The position numbers were made by a program, and so were the translations under genes. From Syncephalis fuscata (lineage: Eukaryota; Zoopagomycota; Zoopagomycetes; Zoopagales; Piptocephalidaceae), in assembly GCA_025786725.1 (NCBI GenBank), contig JAHLTZ010000001.1, positions 558,001 through 622,000 on the forward strand: 64,000 bases of DNA. Direction: 5' to 3'. The notes beneath the pieces were generated by a model that ran no database searches, was not told the origin of the DNA, and saw only the letters and a list, made by a program, of their open reading frames with translations. Below are positions 49,821 to 61,302 of this stretch, piece after piece. Each line of letters begins with the position of its first letter. The first letter of the stretch is position 1.

Positions 49821-50645
49821 TGGAACCTAATGACGTTAATATTTGAACTAATAAATGATACTTTATTCATACGGCTACAGTTTCATTAATTAGATAATTC
49901 CACCAATTCTTATAATATATAGCTATTATTAAGGCTCTATTACCATTTAGAGCATTTGACACAGTGAACAATAAATAAAAAGTATCAGTAATATTTAAAT
50001 AATATTGCTATCATTTATTTGGTAATATAAGTAAAAATAGGCTAATAATAACATGGTATATAAGATAGCACGAATTTTGTGATTGTATGGTATCGTTTAC
50101 TGTCTGTGGCCAAATATTCGACATAAATGAACAGATGCACCAAAGCACATCAATTAGGATGCACAATTTGCACTATGCATAGCGTTCGTAATAATTACAT
50201 CAGAACCTTAGAATAGCAATTTGTATCTTCTAAATAGAAAAACATTGCATAACATACACTACAAATAAAAACCAGTAAATGTGCAATCTTACAATAAATT
50301 ATGAATGAATTGGCACTTGTGCATATGGTCATAACCGACTGGTATACCATGCATTTCCAAAGTCCATTCAAACTGGTTGTATTTGATGGAATTGCTTGTG
50401 GCGTGTCCTATTATTTGTGTATTACAGCATATACATTCTGGACTATCTATGTTGCTTTAAACTAAACAACCAGTTACATTTGTGCTTGGTTACAATGCTT
50501 TATTATTGAAACTACATATATATGGAGCAGCCAGTAATTAGCACTAGAATCAATTAAAAATAATGGCTGTGTAGACTGCTAATATTGCTGTGCTAAAATA
50601 GACAGTTTATTTTAAGTTGTGCCACAATTCAGATTGAATTGACGT
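49821..50645. other. Intergenic region within right arm
   Basis: Twin of 19104-19929. No gene seen. Confidence 0.5.
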
Positions 50646-51013
50646 ATGAATCAAGCGGTAAAGTTTTACAACTGGAAAGCTGCGACTATTCTATATAGAA
50701 CAGTAAATACCTGTAAAGAAATACAAGCGCAATGCATTGGTGCCGCTGTTATGTCGGCGCTGAGCACCATTTGGGATGCATGCATATTTGATCATGGAAT
50801 TCGTTGGCAGAAGCAACAGCAAAGGTGTAGTGGCGTATCATCACTGTTTCTGTAGAACCAACATATTCAGTTTGCACGCATGCTTGAATTGCACAACAGC
50901 ATAGTGAAAATTGGCAGATGTGTTCCTATGGCAATGTGTTGGATGATTGCAACTGCCATGCTATTTGTGTAATTGCCGAGCAGATTGAAGCAAAGGGATT
51001 GGCTTCAAAATAG
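50646..51013 (+). CDS. Small Cys-containing protein, unknown family (two exons)
   Basis: Exon 1 is 50646-50824; an 80-nt intron (GTGTAG ... CATAG) leads to exon 2 at 50905-51013. Total 288 nt, 95 residues, stop TAG. The product has several Cys: TCKEIQAQC, WDACIFDHG, QMCSYGNVLDDCNCHAIC, ending EQIEAKGLASK. No signal peptide is evident at the chosen ATG, so an upstream exon may be missing. The splice is inferred from frame closure and the Cys-rich protein-like second exon; a nearby alternative acceptor gives a different tail. It stands about 250 bp upstream of the micro-exon gene on the same strand. Confidence 0.42.
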
Positions 51014-51264
51014 CACATCATCAGTATGTTGGTATACGTATGCCTTGAACTAGTATACGAATGCGCTTTGTCGATGCACATTGCATATCAATGATAGAAT
51101 CTGTATAGTAAAGCATATTGTTGTCTCAGCTAATCATTGACTTAAATAGGCCGCAGAATATACACATTCAACTAACTGCTCCTCATCACATTCTACTTTC
51201 TTCTGAATACTCACTAAGCTCTGCTGTTTATTTTGCTTGTTTATTCCAACAAATCTGCACCATC

Positions 51265-52630
51265 ATGAAGTTTTCTATTGCCGTTGTCTGCGCTATCCTT
51301 GTGGCTATTGTGGCCAGCACAGCCACTGTGGATGCTAGGCCAAATCTGATCCGTCGTGGTATGTTTCAATTACAATAATTGTGCAAATCGGTATACTTTC
51401 GATCACCATGTCTAATCAATGATGTTATTAGCTGGTAAGCCGTGATTAAGCATTATTGTTCCAGCGCTTACTGGGTACCTTTATGCATATGGCAAACATA
51501 TGTAAACAGTTGGTAAGTTTTAAAAAATACGGTTATTGGTGTGCTAATCAAGTATTGCTTGTTTATGTATTGGGCAAATCAGCACCATTGGCTAAAAGTA
51601 AGTCTAGCAACAAATAAAATGCTGAATTAAAAATACTAATATACTGAATTTGTGTTGATAGGAGGTAAACTAAAATAGAAACAACTAGCCATTTGTATAA
51701 CTAAATACTATTTGCATTATCGAACTAACGTTACTAGTTGGTAAGTGCCTTTATATACTAATTATTTATATACTAAACACATTATGTATTGTGCATGTTT
51801 AATGCTTATTATAGCTGGCAAGTGAAATTGTACATTAATTAACTATATTCTAAATATGCTTTGTTTACTGTATGCTTAATTATCTGTGTTAATAGAAGGT
51901 AAGCGATGTTGTATATTATTTAGCTATATGCTAAACATATACCATACATTTTTCATGTCTAATAACCCGTGTTAATAGCCGGTAAGTGGGATTATGTAGT
52001 AACTAGCTATATTCTAAATATATTTTGTTTACTGTATGTGTTTAATGACCTGCATTGATAGCCCGTAAGTGATATTGTATATTAATTAACCATGTGTTAA
52101 ATATTTGTTATGCACCATATGCATTGGTTTATATCGACAGCTCGTAAGTGATGTTTTATTTTAATTATTGCTACTAATTATATGCCGTGTACTGCACATG
52201 TTTAATATCTTTTATTGATAGCTGGTAAGTGGCATTCTATATTAATTGGCTGTATACTAAGCATGTCTTATCCACTGCGCGTGTCTAATAACTTGTATAA
52301 ATAGGCTGTAAGTAGTACGGTACATTAATTAGTTATTTGCTAAACATATTCTGTACACTGCATGTGCATGACAACGTGCATTAATAGTTAGTAAGTGTGA
52401 TTTATATCGATTAACTATGTGCTAAACATATGCTATGTATCTTATATATTTAATAATTTGTACTAATAGCTCGTAAGTGGCATCGTATATTATTTAACTA
52501 TGCTAAGCATATGCTATTCATATTATGTACTTGATAATGGATATTAATAGAAGGTAAGTGGTATTGCATATGATTGGTCTGTGCACTAACTATACGGCAT
52601 ATGTTGTACATATTTATAAATTTAGATTAA
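51265..52630 (+). CDS. Micro-exon secreted peptide gene: 17 exons, fourteen of 3 nt
   Basis: Exon 1 (51265-51358) encodes a signal peptide (MKFSIAVVCAILVAIVAST) and ARPNLIRR, ending in phase 1. Then follow: ctg 51432, ttg 51510, a 15-nt exon 51583-51597, gag 51662, ttg 51738, ctg 51815, aag 51896, ccg 51979, ccc 52062, ctc 52141, ctg 52222, gct 52305, tta 52388, ctc 52470, aag 52551, and a last exon at 52626 with TAA 52628-52630. Positions are first bases. Introns are 64-80 nt with GTAAGT-type donors (one GCAAGT at 51818) and AG acceptors. Every internal exon is a multiple of three. Full splicing adds AVAPLAKR and VAEAAPPGFTQD, giving a 51-residue precursor with RR and KR sites suited to Kex2-like cleavage. 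Function unknown; intron retention stops after GMFQLQ. Confidence 0.75.
51741..52625 (+). repeat. Tandem intron array (introns 6-16 of the micro-exon gene)
   Basis: Eleven consecutive units of about 75-83 bp, each an intron plus a 3-nt exon, share an alignable pattern. It runs GTAAGTG-, then a TATATTAATTA-like block, a GCTAAACATAT-like block, a TAATAAC-like branch-point region about 20 nt from the end, and TTAATAG. The copies are diverged from each other but clearly related. The same array occurs in reverse in the left arm, roughly 17125-18010. Confidence 0.8.
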
Positions 52631-53082
52631 CTGGCACTTTTGAGGCGCTAGCATTGGTATTGTAAATAAAGTTGCTAGTGCAATACGCTTTAGGTATATA
52701 TTCGGTAGTGAACAAGACCATTTAACAACCACCGTTTAGTCTATTCATATACCAAGCTCTAATCAATGCTTCGGTTTATTCAACTTTAAGCAACGACACC
52801 ATTATATTTCCAGCAAGCGTGTATCCAGTTGCGCCTATTCAACTATGCAGGCTTATAGTAATAAACATGGTTTCATTTTAAATATATTTGATCAAACTGT
52901 TACAATTATGCCCATGTTTGATTTCTATCCAATAGCCAACAGGCATTAAGAATTGCCTGATATTTCCGAATTATTCAGGTCACAACAGCGATCTCATTAA
53001 ATTGACTATCTATTTATGGATTGTCATTATTACTTACCCACCACCTTATTCTTTCCAGCATTCAACTTGCCATTTCACTACA
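52631..53082. other. Intergenic region upstream of hydroxy-acid oxidase
   Basis: About 450 bases. Near the end, TTCTTTCCAG at 53051-53059 could close an intron in the 5' UTR of the oxidase gene. Confidence 0.45.
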
Positions 53083-54735
53083 ATGAGCACTGTACCTATT
53101 TGTCTAAACGATTTCGAGGCCAATGCCAAACAGGTCCTGCCTCGCGCCATGTGGGACTACTATGCCTCTGGTGCCAACGAAGAAGAGACCATGCAGGATA
53201 ATGAGCAGGCCTATAAACGGTAAATCTTACTTGTAGGACGCTACCATTTGACAGACCATTGACTTTGGCGCGTAGATATTTGCTAAGGCCGCGCATTTTA
53301 CGTGATGTATCAAAAATCGATACGTGCTGCACATTGTTGGGTGCAAAGGTACGCTCGCCTATATGTCTAGCACCTTCTGCAATGCACGGTATGGCTCATG
53401 AACAAGGAGAGTTGGCTACAGCAGCGGGTAAGTACTGAAGACTGGCTATAATCTAGCGGCTTATTTGCAAGTCAATAGCTGCTGCCAAGTTTGGCACTCT
53501 TATGACGCTATCAACCTACGCGACAACTAGCCTTGAGGATGTTCGCAAAGTAGCAGGTGTCGATACGCCCAACTGGTTCCAGCTCTATGTGTTCCAAAAC
53601 CGCAGCATTTCTGAGGAGCTTATTCGCAGGGCAGAAGGTAGTGTTGACTATTATAGCATAATAAACACAAGTTGACAATTGGCTGTAGCGGCTGGCTACA
53701 AAGCATTGGTACTTACTGTAGATGCACCATTATTGGGTAACTAGACACTGTTTATCAGTATAATGCATCATTGCACTGATATGAATGAAATGTTACAGGT
53801 CGTCGATTTGCCAATGCACGCAACCAGTTCCAGCTTCCGTCTCCATTGAAACTGGCCAATTTTGATCCAAAGCATGGAATAACTACAGGCTCGGCCAGAG
53901 CAGCTGCTCGTCTAACAGGCAAAATTGCCGCTAACAAAAAAACGTTTTCCGAGGCATTTGGCAACACGGCCGACATGACACTGTGTTGGGAAAAGGATAT
54001 TGCTTGGATGAAATCAATTACCAGGCTACCAATTGTACTTAAGGGAATCATGGCACCAGAGGATGCCGAGCTGGCATGCCAGTATGGTGTTGATGCCATC
54101 TGGGTCAGCAACCATGGCGGTCGCCAGTTGGATGGTGCACTAGCAACAGTGAGTAGTCACGAATCAGCAGCTGTGCTGTAGGCTGATTACTATGCAACGA
54201 TAGATCGATGCCCTGCCAGAAATAGTGAAGGCAGTAAAAGGCCGTTTAGAAATCTACACTGATGGTGGTATCCGACACGGCTCTGATGTGTTTAAGGCTC
54301 TTGCACTTGGTGCCAATGCAGTAAGTGATATTAGCGGATTGCAAGGCGTTTTTGATATTTATATGCAATTAGGTGTTTATTGGACGTCCAGTATTATGGG
54401 GGTGAGTTACCAACTGACATCAAGACAGGGCTGCTAACACTGGTTCTAACTGTTATTGTAGACTTGCCTATGGTGTAAGTGGCAGTGACTATAGTAATAT
54501 GCAATATTGACGTTAATAATACTAATGATACTGTAGGGTGAGGATGGATTGCGGATGCTTTTGGAGATATTGCAGACAGAATTTGTCAACACGATGGCAT
54601 TGGCCGGTAAGTAGATTGTTAATAACTAAACAGTGAAGACTATATATTAAATTAAATTTAGGCTGTGCTAATTTGGCAGAGATCAATTCAAACTATGTGC
54701 GTTCCATCCATGACATACCGCGTGCTAAACTTTAA
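53083..54735 (+). CDS. FMN-dependent alpha-hydroxy-acid oxidase/dehydrogenase (glycolate/lactate oxidase family), right copy
   Basis: About nine exons from ATG 53083 ([20 protein letters not shown]). Family landmarks: [85 protein letters not shown]. The active site [10 protein letters not shown] carries the catalytic His and Arg. FMN phosphate binding is [20 protein letters not shown] then IGRPVLWG. Stop 54733-54735. The enzyme oxidises 2-hydroxy acids to 2-oxo acids, passing electrons to O2 (giving H2O2) or another acceptor. It ends IPRAKL, so a peroxisomal PTS1-like C-terminus (AKL) is visible and suggests peroxisomal import. Confidence 0.9.
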
Positions 54736-55200
54736 TGCATTAGTTATGGCACATTGGAATAAATGAGCTATAAAATTTAAATAGTTACTTTAAATTTTGT
54801 TATTTATATAGCAATATTGAATACATTGAGATGTTAGAAATTGCATTAAGATATCTGTAGATTTACAAATTTAGATCTACATATAATATAAAGTAAAATG
54901 AACTGTATTATACATTGAAATATAGAGTTAAGCTTTAATAGCAATATTGAATAAGCATAATTATATCATCTAAATTAGATGTTGATAATTAAAGCAATGT
55001 TTATACATAATTTATCCAAAATTCACATTTTAAAATAGTAATCGATTAGCTATCGATTAAATGGGATATTTTATTTTTATTTAATTAACTAAAAAGCATA
55101 ATTAATTTATAAATATTTGTAAAATTGCTTAACCAGATATGTTTATTCTTATCAATATAGTATTATATTCAATGTTAATGATGCTTATCCTCCCATATTC
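54736..55200. other. Outer end of right arm and junction
   Basis: About 465 AT-rich bases containing the outer arm boundary near 55113. No gene seen. Confidence 0.5.
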
Positions 55201-56413
55201 TTATAGCTGATTTATGCGATACGAATACTTAAGTTGAATAGTTAATTTCTTAGCTTCTGCCATATTCTGCTGCTGAAACTGTTTGCTTAGTTGCTCAATG
55301 GTTGATTTTATCCAAGCTATTAAATGGTAAGCATCTAATGCAGTTGTGTTTGCTTATAACATACCATTATTTTCATTAGCAATTGTTTCTATTTGTGCCG
55401 CATCCTGTGCCTCTTCAATCTCTTCACGTGCTTCCATAACCTTCATAAGTAGCTCTGGGTCGGCAATAGATTCCGTTTCACTTACATCGATATCATGTAA
55501 TTGAAGCTATGTTCATTAGTTTAAATTAATTCATCGCATGAATGACTTACCAAATACTGTGCACGTGTTAATGGATCACGCAGTGTATGATATGCATGAT
55601 TAAACCATGCGGATTGCTGTTCAGCAAGTTGTCGCTCATACTAATAAATGCAAATAATCCACCACCATCGATATTATATGAATCAATAATTAATTAGTAA
55701 AAAAGCAATACCATCTACAAAATTCCCACCTCTCCTTTTCTAGTATAAGCATCTGGATGAACGCGCTGTTGCATCGTTAAGAATGCTTTTCGTAATTGAC
55801 TTGTATCTACATCAAATGACGGATGATTTCTATAGTCCATACAGTTAATATATTGTCTTCACGTGGTATAAGTACTACTATTTTCTATTAATAAAGCTTA
55901 CCCATGACTTGTCGGCAATATGTCAAAATATGTACTGTTAGGCGGCACAGGCTGTATCGCATTGCAATCAGGACAGTGCGTGATTGTTGCTGTCGTTGTA
56001 TTTGACGTCGATGCAGCCTCAGCTTCTCTATTCTGGGCCAGTGTTCTATCACACTGCCAACACTGCCAAGAGCTTAGCGCCGATGTACTTTGCGCGGCAT
56101 GACCCGTTGAAATACACTCATTGCTACCAACACCGCCTTTTCCACTATAATGTGAATTTGCAGCAGTGTGGGCACTGGCCCGCCGTATAATCATTAAACT
56201 AGCTTGTCCCCGCTGTGCCCCGTCATAACGAACACTTTTGCTATAAGCACCGATTCTATCGCTATAGCTTCTTCGTCCAGTTTTTAAACCGGTTGACAGT
56301 GATCGCTTGGCTGGTCGACTCAGTGGTGGTGTGTGAGCCGACAGCTGTCTAAGATTCAGCTTCGTCGTTGCATACTTGCCAAAGAGAGTACAGTTTCGTG
56401 ATAACAGTGACAT
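55201..56413 (-). CDS. HSCB: Mitochondrial iron-sulfur co-chaperone HSC20/Jac1 (HscB)
   Basis: Minus strand, ATG at 56413. A long basic presequence is followed by a zinc ribbon (WQCWQCDRTLA ... HCPDCNAIQP), as in animal-type HSCB. The J domain follows with the HPD motif in QQRVHPDAYTRKGE, and YERQLAEQQSAWFNHAYHTL and RDPLTRAQYLLQLHDIDV. The C-terminal HscB helical domain (ADPELLMKVMEAREEIEEAQ) ends RINQL. HSC20 hands the ISCU cluster scaffold to the mitochondrial Hsp70. Yeast Jac1 lacks the zinc ribbon, so this form is ancestral-like. Confidence 0.9.
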
Positions 56414-58708
56414 GATAGACAAGAAAAAAGAAGACGTAACTGAGCAATATTCAGCCGGTGTTTTACATCTTATAACATCCGTAACAATCCTATGTCTCAG
56501 ATACTAACCGTCTTGTTTAACATTGACGTCATTATGATTAGTACAATAAATACTGCGGTACTATCTTTCATATTAAATAATTATAATGGTATTAATTAAA
56601 AGTTAACCGCTTTATGCCAAGCACCTTTATTTACAACTCTTTAATTGTGCTAATTTTACTAACTGGTTCGTGAAGCGACCTTGCATTGGGCGGACCAGCA
56701 TCACGCCGAGCTACACAAGCAGGGTGCTTGGAAATCTAAATTGTTCTCCACCGTTTATGAAAATAGATATCGTGTGGTTTAACAAGGCATGTGGTAGAGT
56801 CGTGCTACTACGACATACAACAACACCCGCTCCTGTTACTACAACTACTAACCAGTATTATTGTTATTGCCATTATTACCGGTCGCCATTCATTTAAGTA
56901 ACCTTTATTTGGACGGCTGCTCCGCCCCGTTTTCTTCTTCTTCTACCACTCTACACACCGCTCACTACGCACTTCTCGTTCACTCGCATTCCTTGCAAAC
57001 GGTCTGTATTGCCTTTTTCTACCTTTTGCCGTTTTTCTCGATATTCTCTTCTAGCACACCTTGAACAAGGCGGCTACTTCACTTTTGACGTCGTGGCATC
57101 CTTGTTGCTCCTTATTTCACCTGCACTCGCTTACTCTCATTGTGTCATAACCAATCTATTATCCCTCTTTTTGCTTACGCTTCTTTCTACTGCACTGCTC
57201 TTTCGCTTTCGTTTATTTTTGACGCCAAAATCGTTGGATTCGTCTTTGACTTGACTACGCTTTGAATTGCAAAGTCTTTGCCTGTACTGTGTGTCGGCCA
57301 TTGTTGCCGTTTTATAATACTTGTAAGTGACTGGACAAACGGGGATTATAAAGTATAAAGGACAAGTTTTAAATAGTGTTACTGGTAGCGGCTATGCTAA
57401 AATGCTAAACAAACTTAATGAGCCATTAATATTGGTTAAATAGCTGGTATATGACTTGTTATTTATTCCAATAATATTAAAGTAATAATGTTTGGAATAG
57501 CATAACTAGATGTTGCTTTTATTTATCCGATATATTGTAGTGTACATGTAATGTTATATAAATGATTGCCATCTATATTACATATTAGATATGCAGTGTC
57601 GATTAAAGACGCTTCTTTAATATAGACCGTGGCAATTATACACACACACACAACACACAACACACAACACACAAACACGCACATACACAAACACACGCGC
57701 TCTTTCAATCTATTTGACTCTTTCCATACACAATACACATTGTCATCATTGTATTACAAGCTATAGGCACGTGGACTAGTTTTCTTTTCTAGTCCATATG
57801 TACATCTATTGATTTGTATGTATGTATGTACGTGCCTGTATGAATACCTGTATACATGGATATCTGTATGTAGGTGGCCATTCGCCGCTCATAAGACTGC
57901 GACGTGACCTGAATACTTGCTTTGAAAACCGCAGCATTCAATGTGATACACCCCTTTACACTCTAGAGAACAGTAGCATTAGCTTCTCCTTGATTTACTT
58001 CCCTTTTTCGTTCTTGCCCTATCTCAGCCCGTCTTTCACTCGCTCGCTCGCTCTCTTTATTCCACTCTCTTTCTCTCTTTCTTCCTCTTACTTTCCTCTT
58101 TTGTTCGTTCTTGCACCACAAACAAAAGCGATTCACCGCCCCTTCCTTTCTACCTTTAACTTTGTTACTCCCTTCCGTTGACAAGTTTGAGGAATCCTTG
58201 GTCGAGTGACCGCTGTTATTGTTAAACGGCTTTGCCTGTTTTGGGTGTACTTTTTACTTTGAAGCCTTGCTTCTATTCCTTAACAGTGCTTAACAACAAC
58301 GATAACGCTATTGCTCTAGTGCCACTGGCTTCATCTTGTTTTGTATTCTTTACCGCTTTTCATTCCGTTTGAAATTGAGAATATTGAGATTGTTTACTTG
58401 GAATTTTGACCTTTACGTGTGAATTATATGCAAGCATAAGCTGCATTTCAATAACTTGGTACGAAGCTATTTGTATGCTGGCCATGAAGGCATATGATAA
58501 ATAAACTGGCTCGATTACAATGGCAATATGCTAATATATGTTGGCTAACCACTCGATTATTGCTATTGTTGCTATTTTATTATATATAGATAATCATTGA
58601 TTAGTTTGCAAAGTGAACAGCTAGTACGGGCCGCGCCCAAAGCATCCTTGTTTTTCTGTTGTTATTCAGCGTCAAATAATACAGCATTGTAGTCAACACA
58701 GCAAAAAA
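56414..58708. other. Long 5' region of the Whi2-like gene, pyrimidine-rich
   Basis: About 2.3 kb without a supported gene. On the plus strand, 56930-57250 and 57960-58170 are markedly C/T-rich, unlike the AT-rich spacers elsewhere. This suggests a long leader or regulatory region of the downstream gene. The open frames here have low-complexity Ser/Leu/Phe composition and no support. Confidence 0.45.
57639..57700. repeat. CA-rich microsatellite
   Basis: An ACACACACAC run followed by CAACACA-type variants and ACACGC, about 60 bases. Confidence 0.9.
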
Positions 58709-59887
58709 ATGGCCGCTTCTCCTATTCTTTCAGCATCACCAGCCATTCCACCACCGCTACCAGCGCCGGTACAAAGCGGCGATCAACCGTTTCCCAACCG
58801 ATTAACCCTCGAACTACGTAATGAACGCGTACAAATCGCCCGTGACACACTCGTGAATCTGCCCGAGTCTGTACTTGTTGTCATGTTTCCTAATGGGCTA
58901 ATACTCGGTCCACGTGGTTCGTTGTACGTAGCCGATGATGGCAATCCATCAATTAGCGGATCTATGGACGGCAACGGACTATCGGATGAAGATGACGAAG
59001 ACGGTATTGTTCAAGTGGACTTTGATCCGAATCTACTCCGCTATATTCTAAAATTTTATGACATTCCGCCTGCTACTTCTACCGATGGCGAGACGGGCCA
59101 ATCAGCATCGGGCAATAGTGCTGGTGGCGTGCTCGCCGGTTTGAATGCTATGGGTCCATCGGGTGCTGCTACAACACCTGGTATGTATCCATTTAACCAG
59201 TCATTCCCTGAACGACGTGCCTACATCGTATTACGCGAAGAGCTGGACTACTTTGCTATTCGTTCAAATTCTGCCACGGCAGATTCAACAAATACCGTGA
59301 CAAAAGACAGCGACACCGATTCATCAGGCCCACAATCAATTAAACATTTGTGCGGACAATATTTGGTTGATCAATGCCGTATATTCGACGCGCTTCGTCA
59401 TGGCCGTCGTCGTTCAATCGACGATGCGACACAGTCTGCGGCCACTGCTGCTGCATCGCCTAATGGTGATGAGGCAGCCGTGGATTCAGCCAATGTGGCT
59501 GTTTCCACGCTGGAGGAGGCCAGTGCAGCAGAACGCCAACTTGTAGATATGCTTTGTCTTGCCGGATTTGGTGTTGAAGATCTGTGGGGCTACCGTGCAC
59601 GTGAGCCAGGCCGTTGTTGCGTCGTCAGTGTCAGTATGGTACGTTTAGTAACTGATGGCACACCAGCACAAATGGCGGCTGCACACAAATTATTAGTATT
59701 CTGGCGTAAACCTGCAGTAAGTAATGGTGATTATTAACTTTAACCCTTAATTAACTAATTTTATTTATTTATTTAATAGCGTAAATGTTGGTGGGATGGA
59801 TCAGTGACAACAATTGGTGCTGATCGAAATATTCCCGTTCGTATTTGGTCCCGACGAACCTGGACACTTGAACTGGCCCTTATTTAA
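58709..59887 (+). CDS. Whi2-like BTB/POZ-domain protein
   Basis: Two exons, 58709-59716 and 59780-59887 (371 residues). After a Pro-rich start, a BTB/POZ-like fold begins RLTLELRNERVQIARDTLVN and continues PESVLVVMFPNGLILGPRGS, with an acidic insertion and FDPNLLRYILKFYDIPP. The second half has ERRAYIVLREELDYFAI, LVDMLCLAGFGVEDLWGYRA and KCWWDGS, then IWSRRTWTLELALI. These match fungal Whi2-like proteins. Whi2 works with Psr1/Psr2 phosphatases in stress and amino-acid signalling to TORC1 in yeast; the same role here is inferred. Confidence 0.82.
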
Positions 59888-61302
59888 ATACTATGCACAC
59901 ATCGACTTTTATACACGCACGCGCACGCGTGCATTGTCGATCTCTTGTATCTTTACAATTGATAATTTCGTTGTGTTAGTACTACACCAGTTTGATTTAT
60001 TTGCATGGAGTAGATGACATTGTCATGGCTATTTCTCGACTATGATCACGTCCAATCTCTTATCCACATGACTGTCGTGCATACACCTACTTCATTATTA
60101 GCCATACATGATCAATACTGTCATCCGCTCATTTTCTCTCTATCTCCTATTTTGCCTTATCTACTTGTTATCCCCACACACTTACCTATTTTTAACGCAA
60201 TGTGTTACGACCAAAATGGTATATTCTTCAACAACAGCAGCAACAAAAAACATACGCTCACATACACACATAATTCTAACTGCAGCTTGTTCGTTCAAGT
60301 ATGCAGCATTACGAACGTGCTGATGGTTGGCCAGGTTGTTACTTCATTGCTTGCGTTGCTTTGTTTCACATACAACTTTTAGTTTATCTGCGTTTTTTCG
60401 TTTTATTTCATTTGGCGCGTCATATTACGTGCTATCTTCCATTTTAATGACCGTAACTAGATGAATATCAAGGCACCAAGCAACGATATTCATCCAGCTC
60501 TTATTAATCCTTAAATACTTATTATGTCCTTGGACTAGTAAGAGTAATTTATCATTGTTTACTTACATATGTTGATATGATCTATATTGACATTTCGCTC
60601 TTCTCATAACCTATCTATCATATTTCCATTTTTATTATGCTGTTGTTACTATGAGTCTTACAACTTTTATTTTTACACGGTTACAACTTTTCGCAAGTAC
60701 AGCCGTCTTTACCTTTAGCTAATAAAACTTGACGTTATTGTTACTTATTTGTTCCATCTAGTATGCCTTTTTACGTACTTGTAATAATAAGTAATTAATA
60801 AATATAAATGTTATTCCAATCTAATATTATACATTTTAATCTTTCGTTATAAGGGAAATTTTCAAAATGTTTCTTTTTTAAAATGGCAAAATAGTAGTAA
60901 ATATTGACTACATCTATATATCTATTGTCATTACAACAAACTGCTATAGATTAAATAACAAACATTTATTTGGGTTTAAATATTTTACCAATTTGCAATA
61001 TGTCGTTTCAATATCATTAGATTTTAATAATAGTAAAGCTTTTATTTAGTTTTCTTATGCTCGTATATGAACTATGTATGACATGGTTGAATAATATTTT
61101 CAATTTATATATATATAATGGCAACTATGTAACCAGGATATAATGAGTTTTGGTAATCTGGCAAGAAAATCTTGCCAAAGATATTGACACATTCTTACTT
61201 ATTGTAGATATACGTTATTTTTCTATTAATTAAACAAGAGAAATTTATTGTAAATACCAACATACTGTAATTAGTCAAATTTAATACTGCTTTCTTTCTA
61301 TT
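59888..61302. other. Intergenic AT-rich region
   Basis: About 1.4 kb downstream of the Whi2-like gene. No supported gene; short frames here are low-complexity. Confidence 0.5.

Larger units (their letters stand above)
47474..55115. repeat. Right arm of 7.6 kb inverted duplication
   Basis: Reverse complement of 14639-22277. The inner boundary is exact at 47474 (TTACGCACTG), where flanking bases GAG replace AAA of the other side. At the outer end the match weakens after 55113. The arms are nearly identical, introns and intergenic DNA included. Confidence 0.95.

Noticed and set aside
51432-52625. Array of regular ~80-bp units read as a CRISPR or satellite
   Set aside because: Units vary throughout, have no constant repeat with variable spacer, and every unit carries donor, branch-like and acceptor signals around a 3-nt interval that keeps one reading frame.
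51432-52625. Recursive (ratchet) splicing sites instead of micro-exons
   Set aside because: Ratchet sites have AG directly followed by GT with no retained bases. Here 3 nt (once 15 nt) consistently separate them and yield a sensible frame and stop. Not fully excluded without RNA.
56670-58181. Series of short ORFs upstream of the Whi2-like gene
   Set aside because: Low-complexity Ser/Leu/Phe/Thr composition caused by the pyrimidine-rich DNA; no motif, no consistent splice joins.
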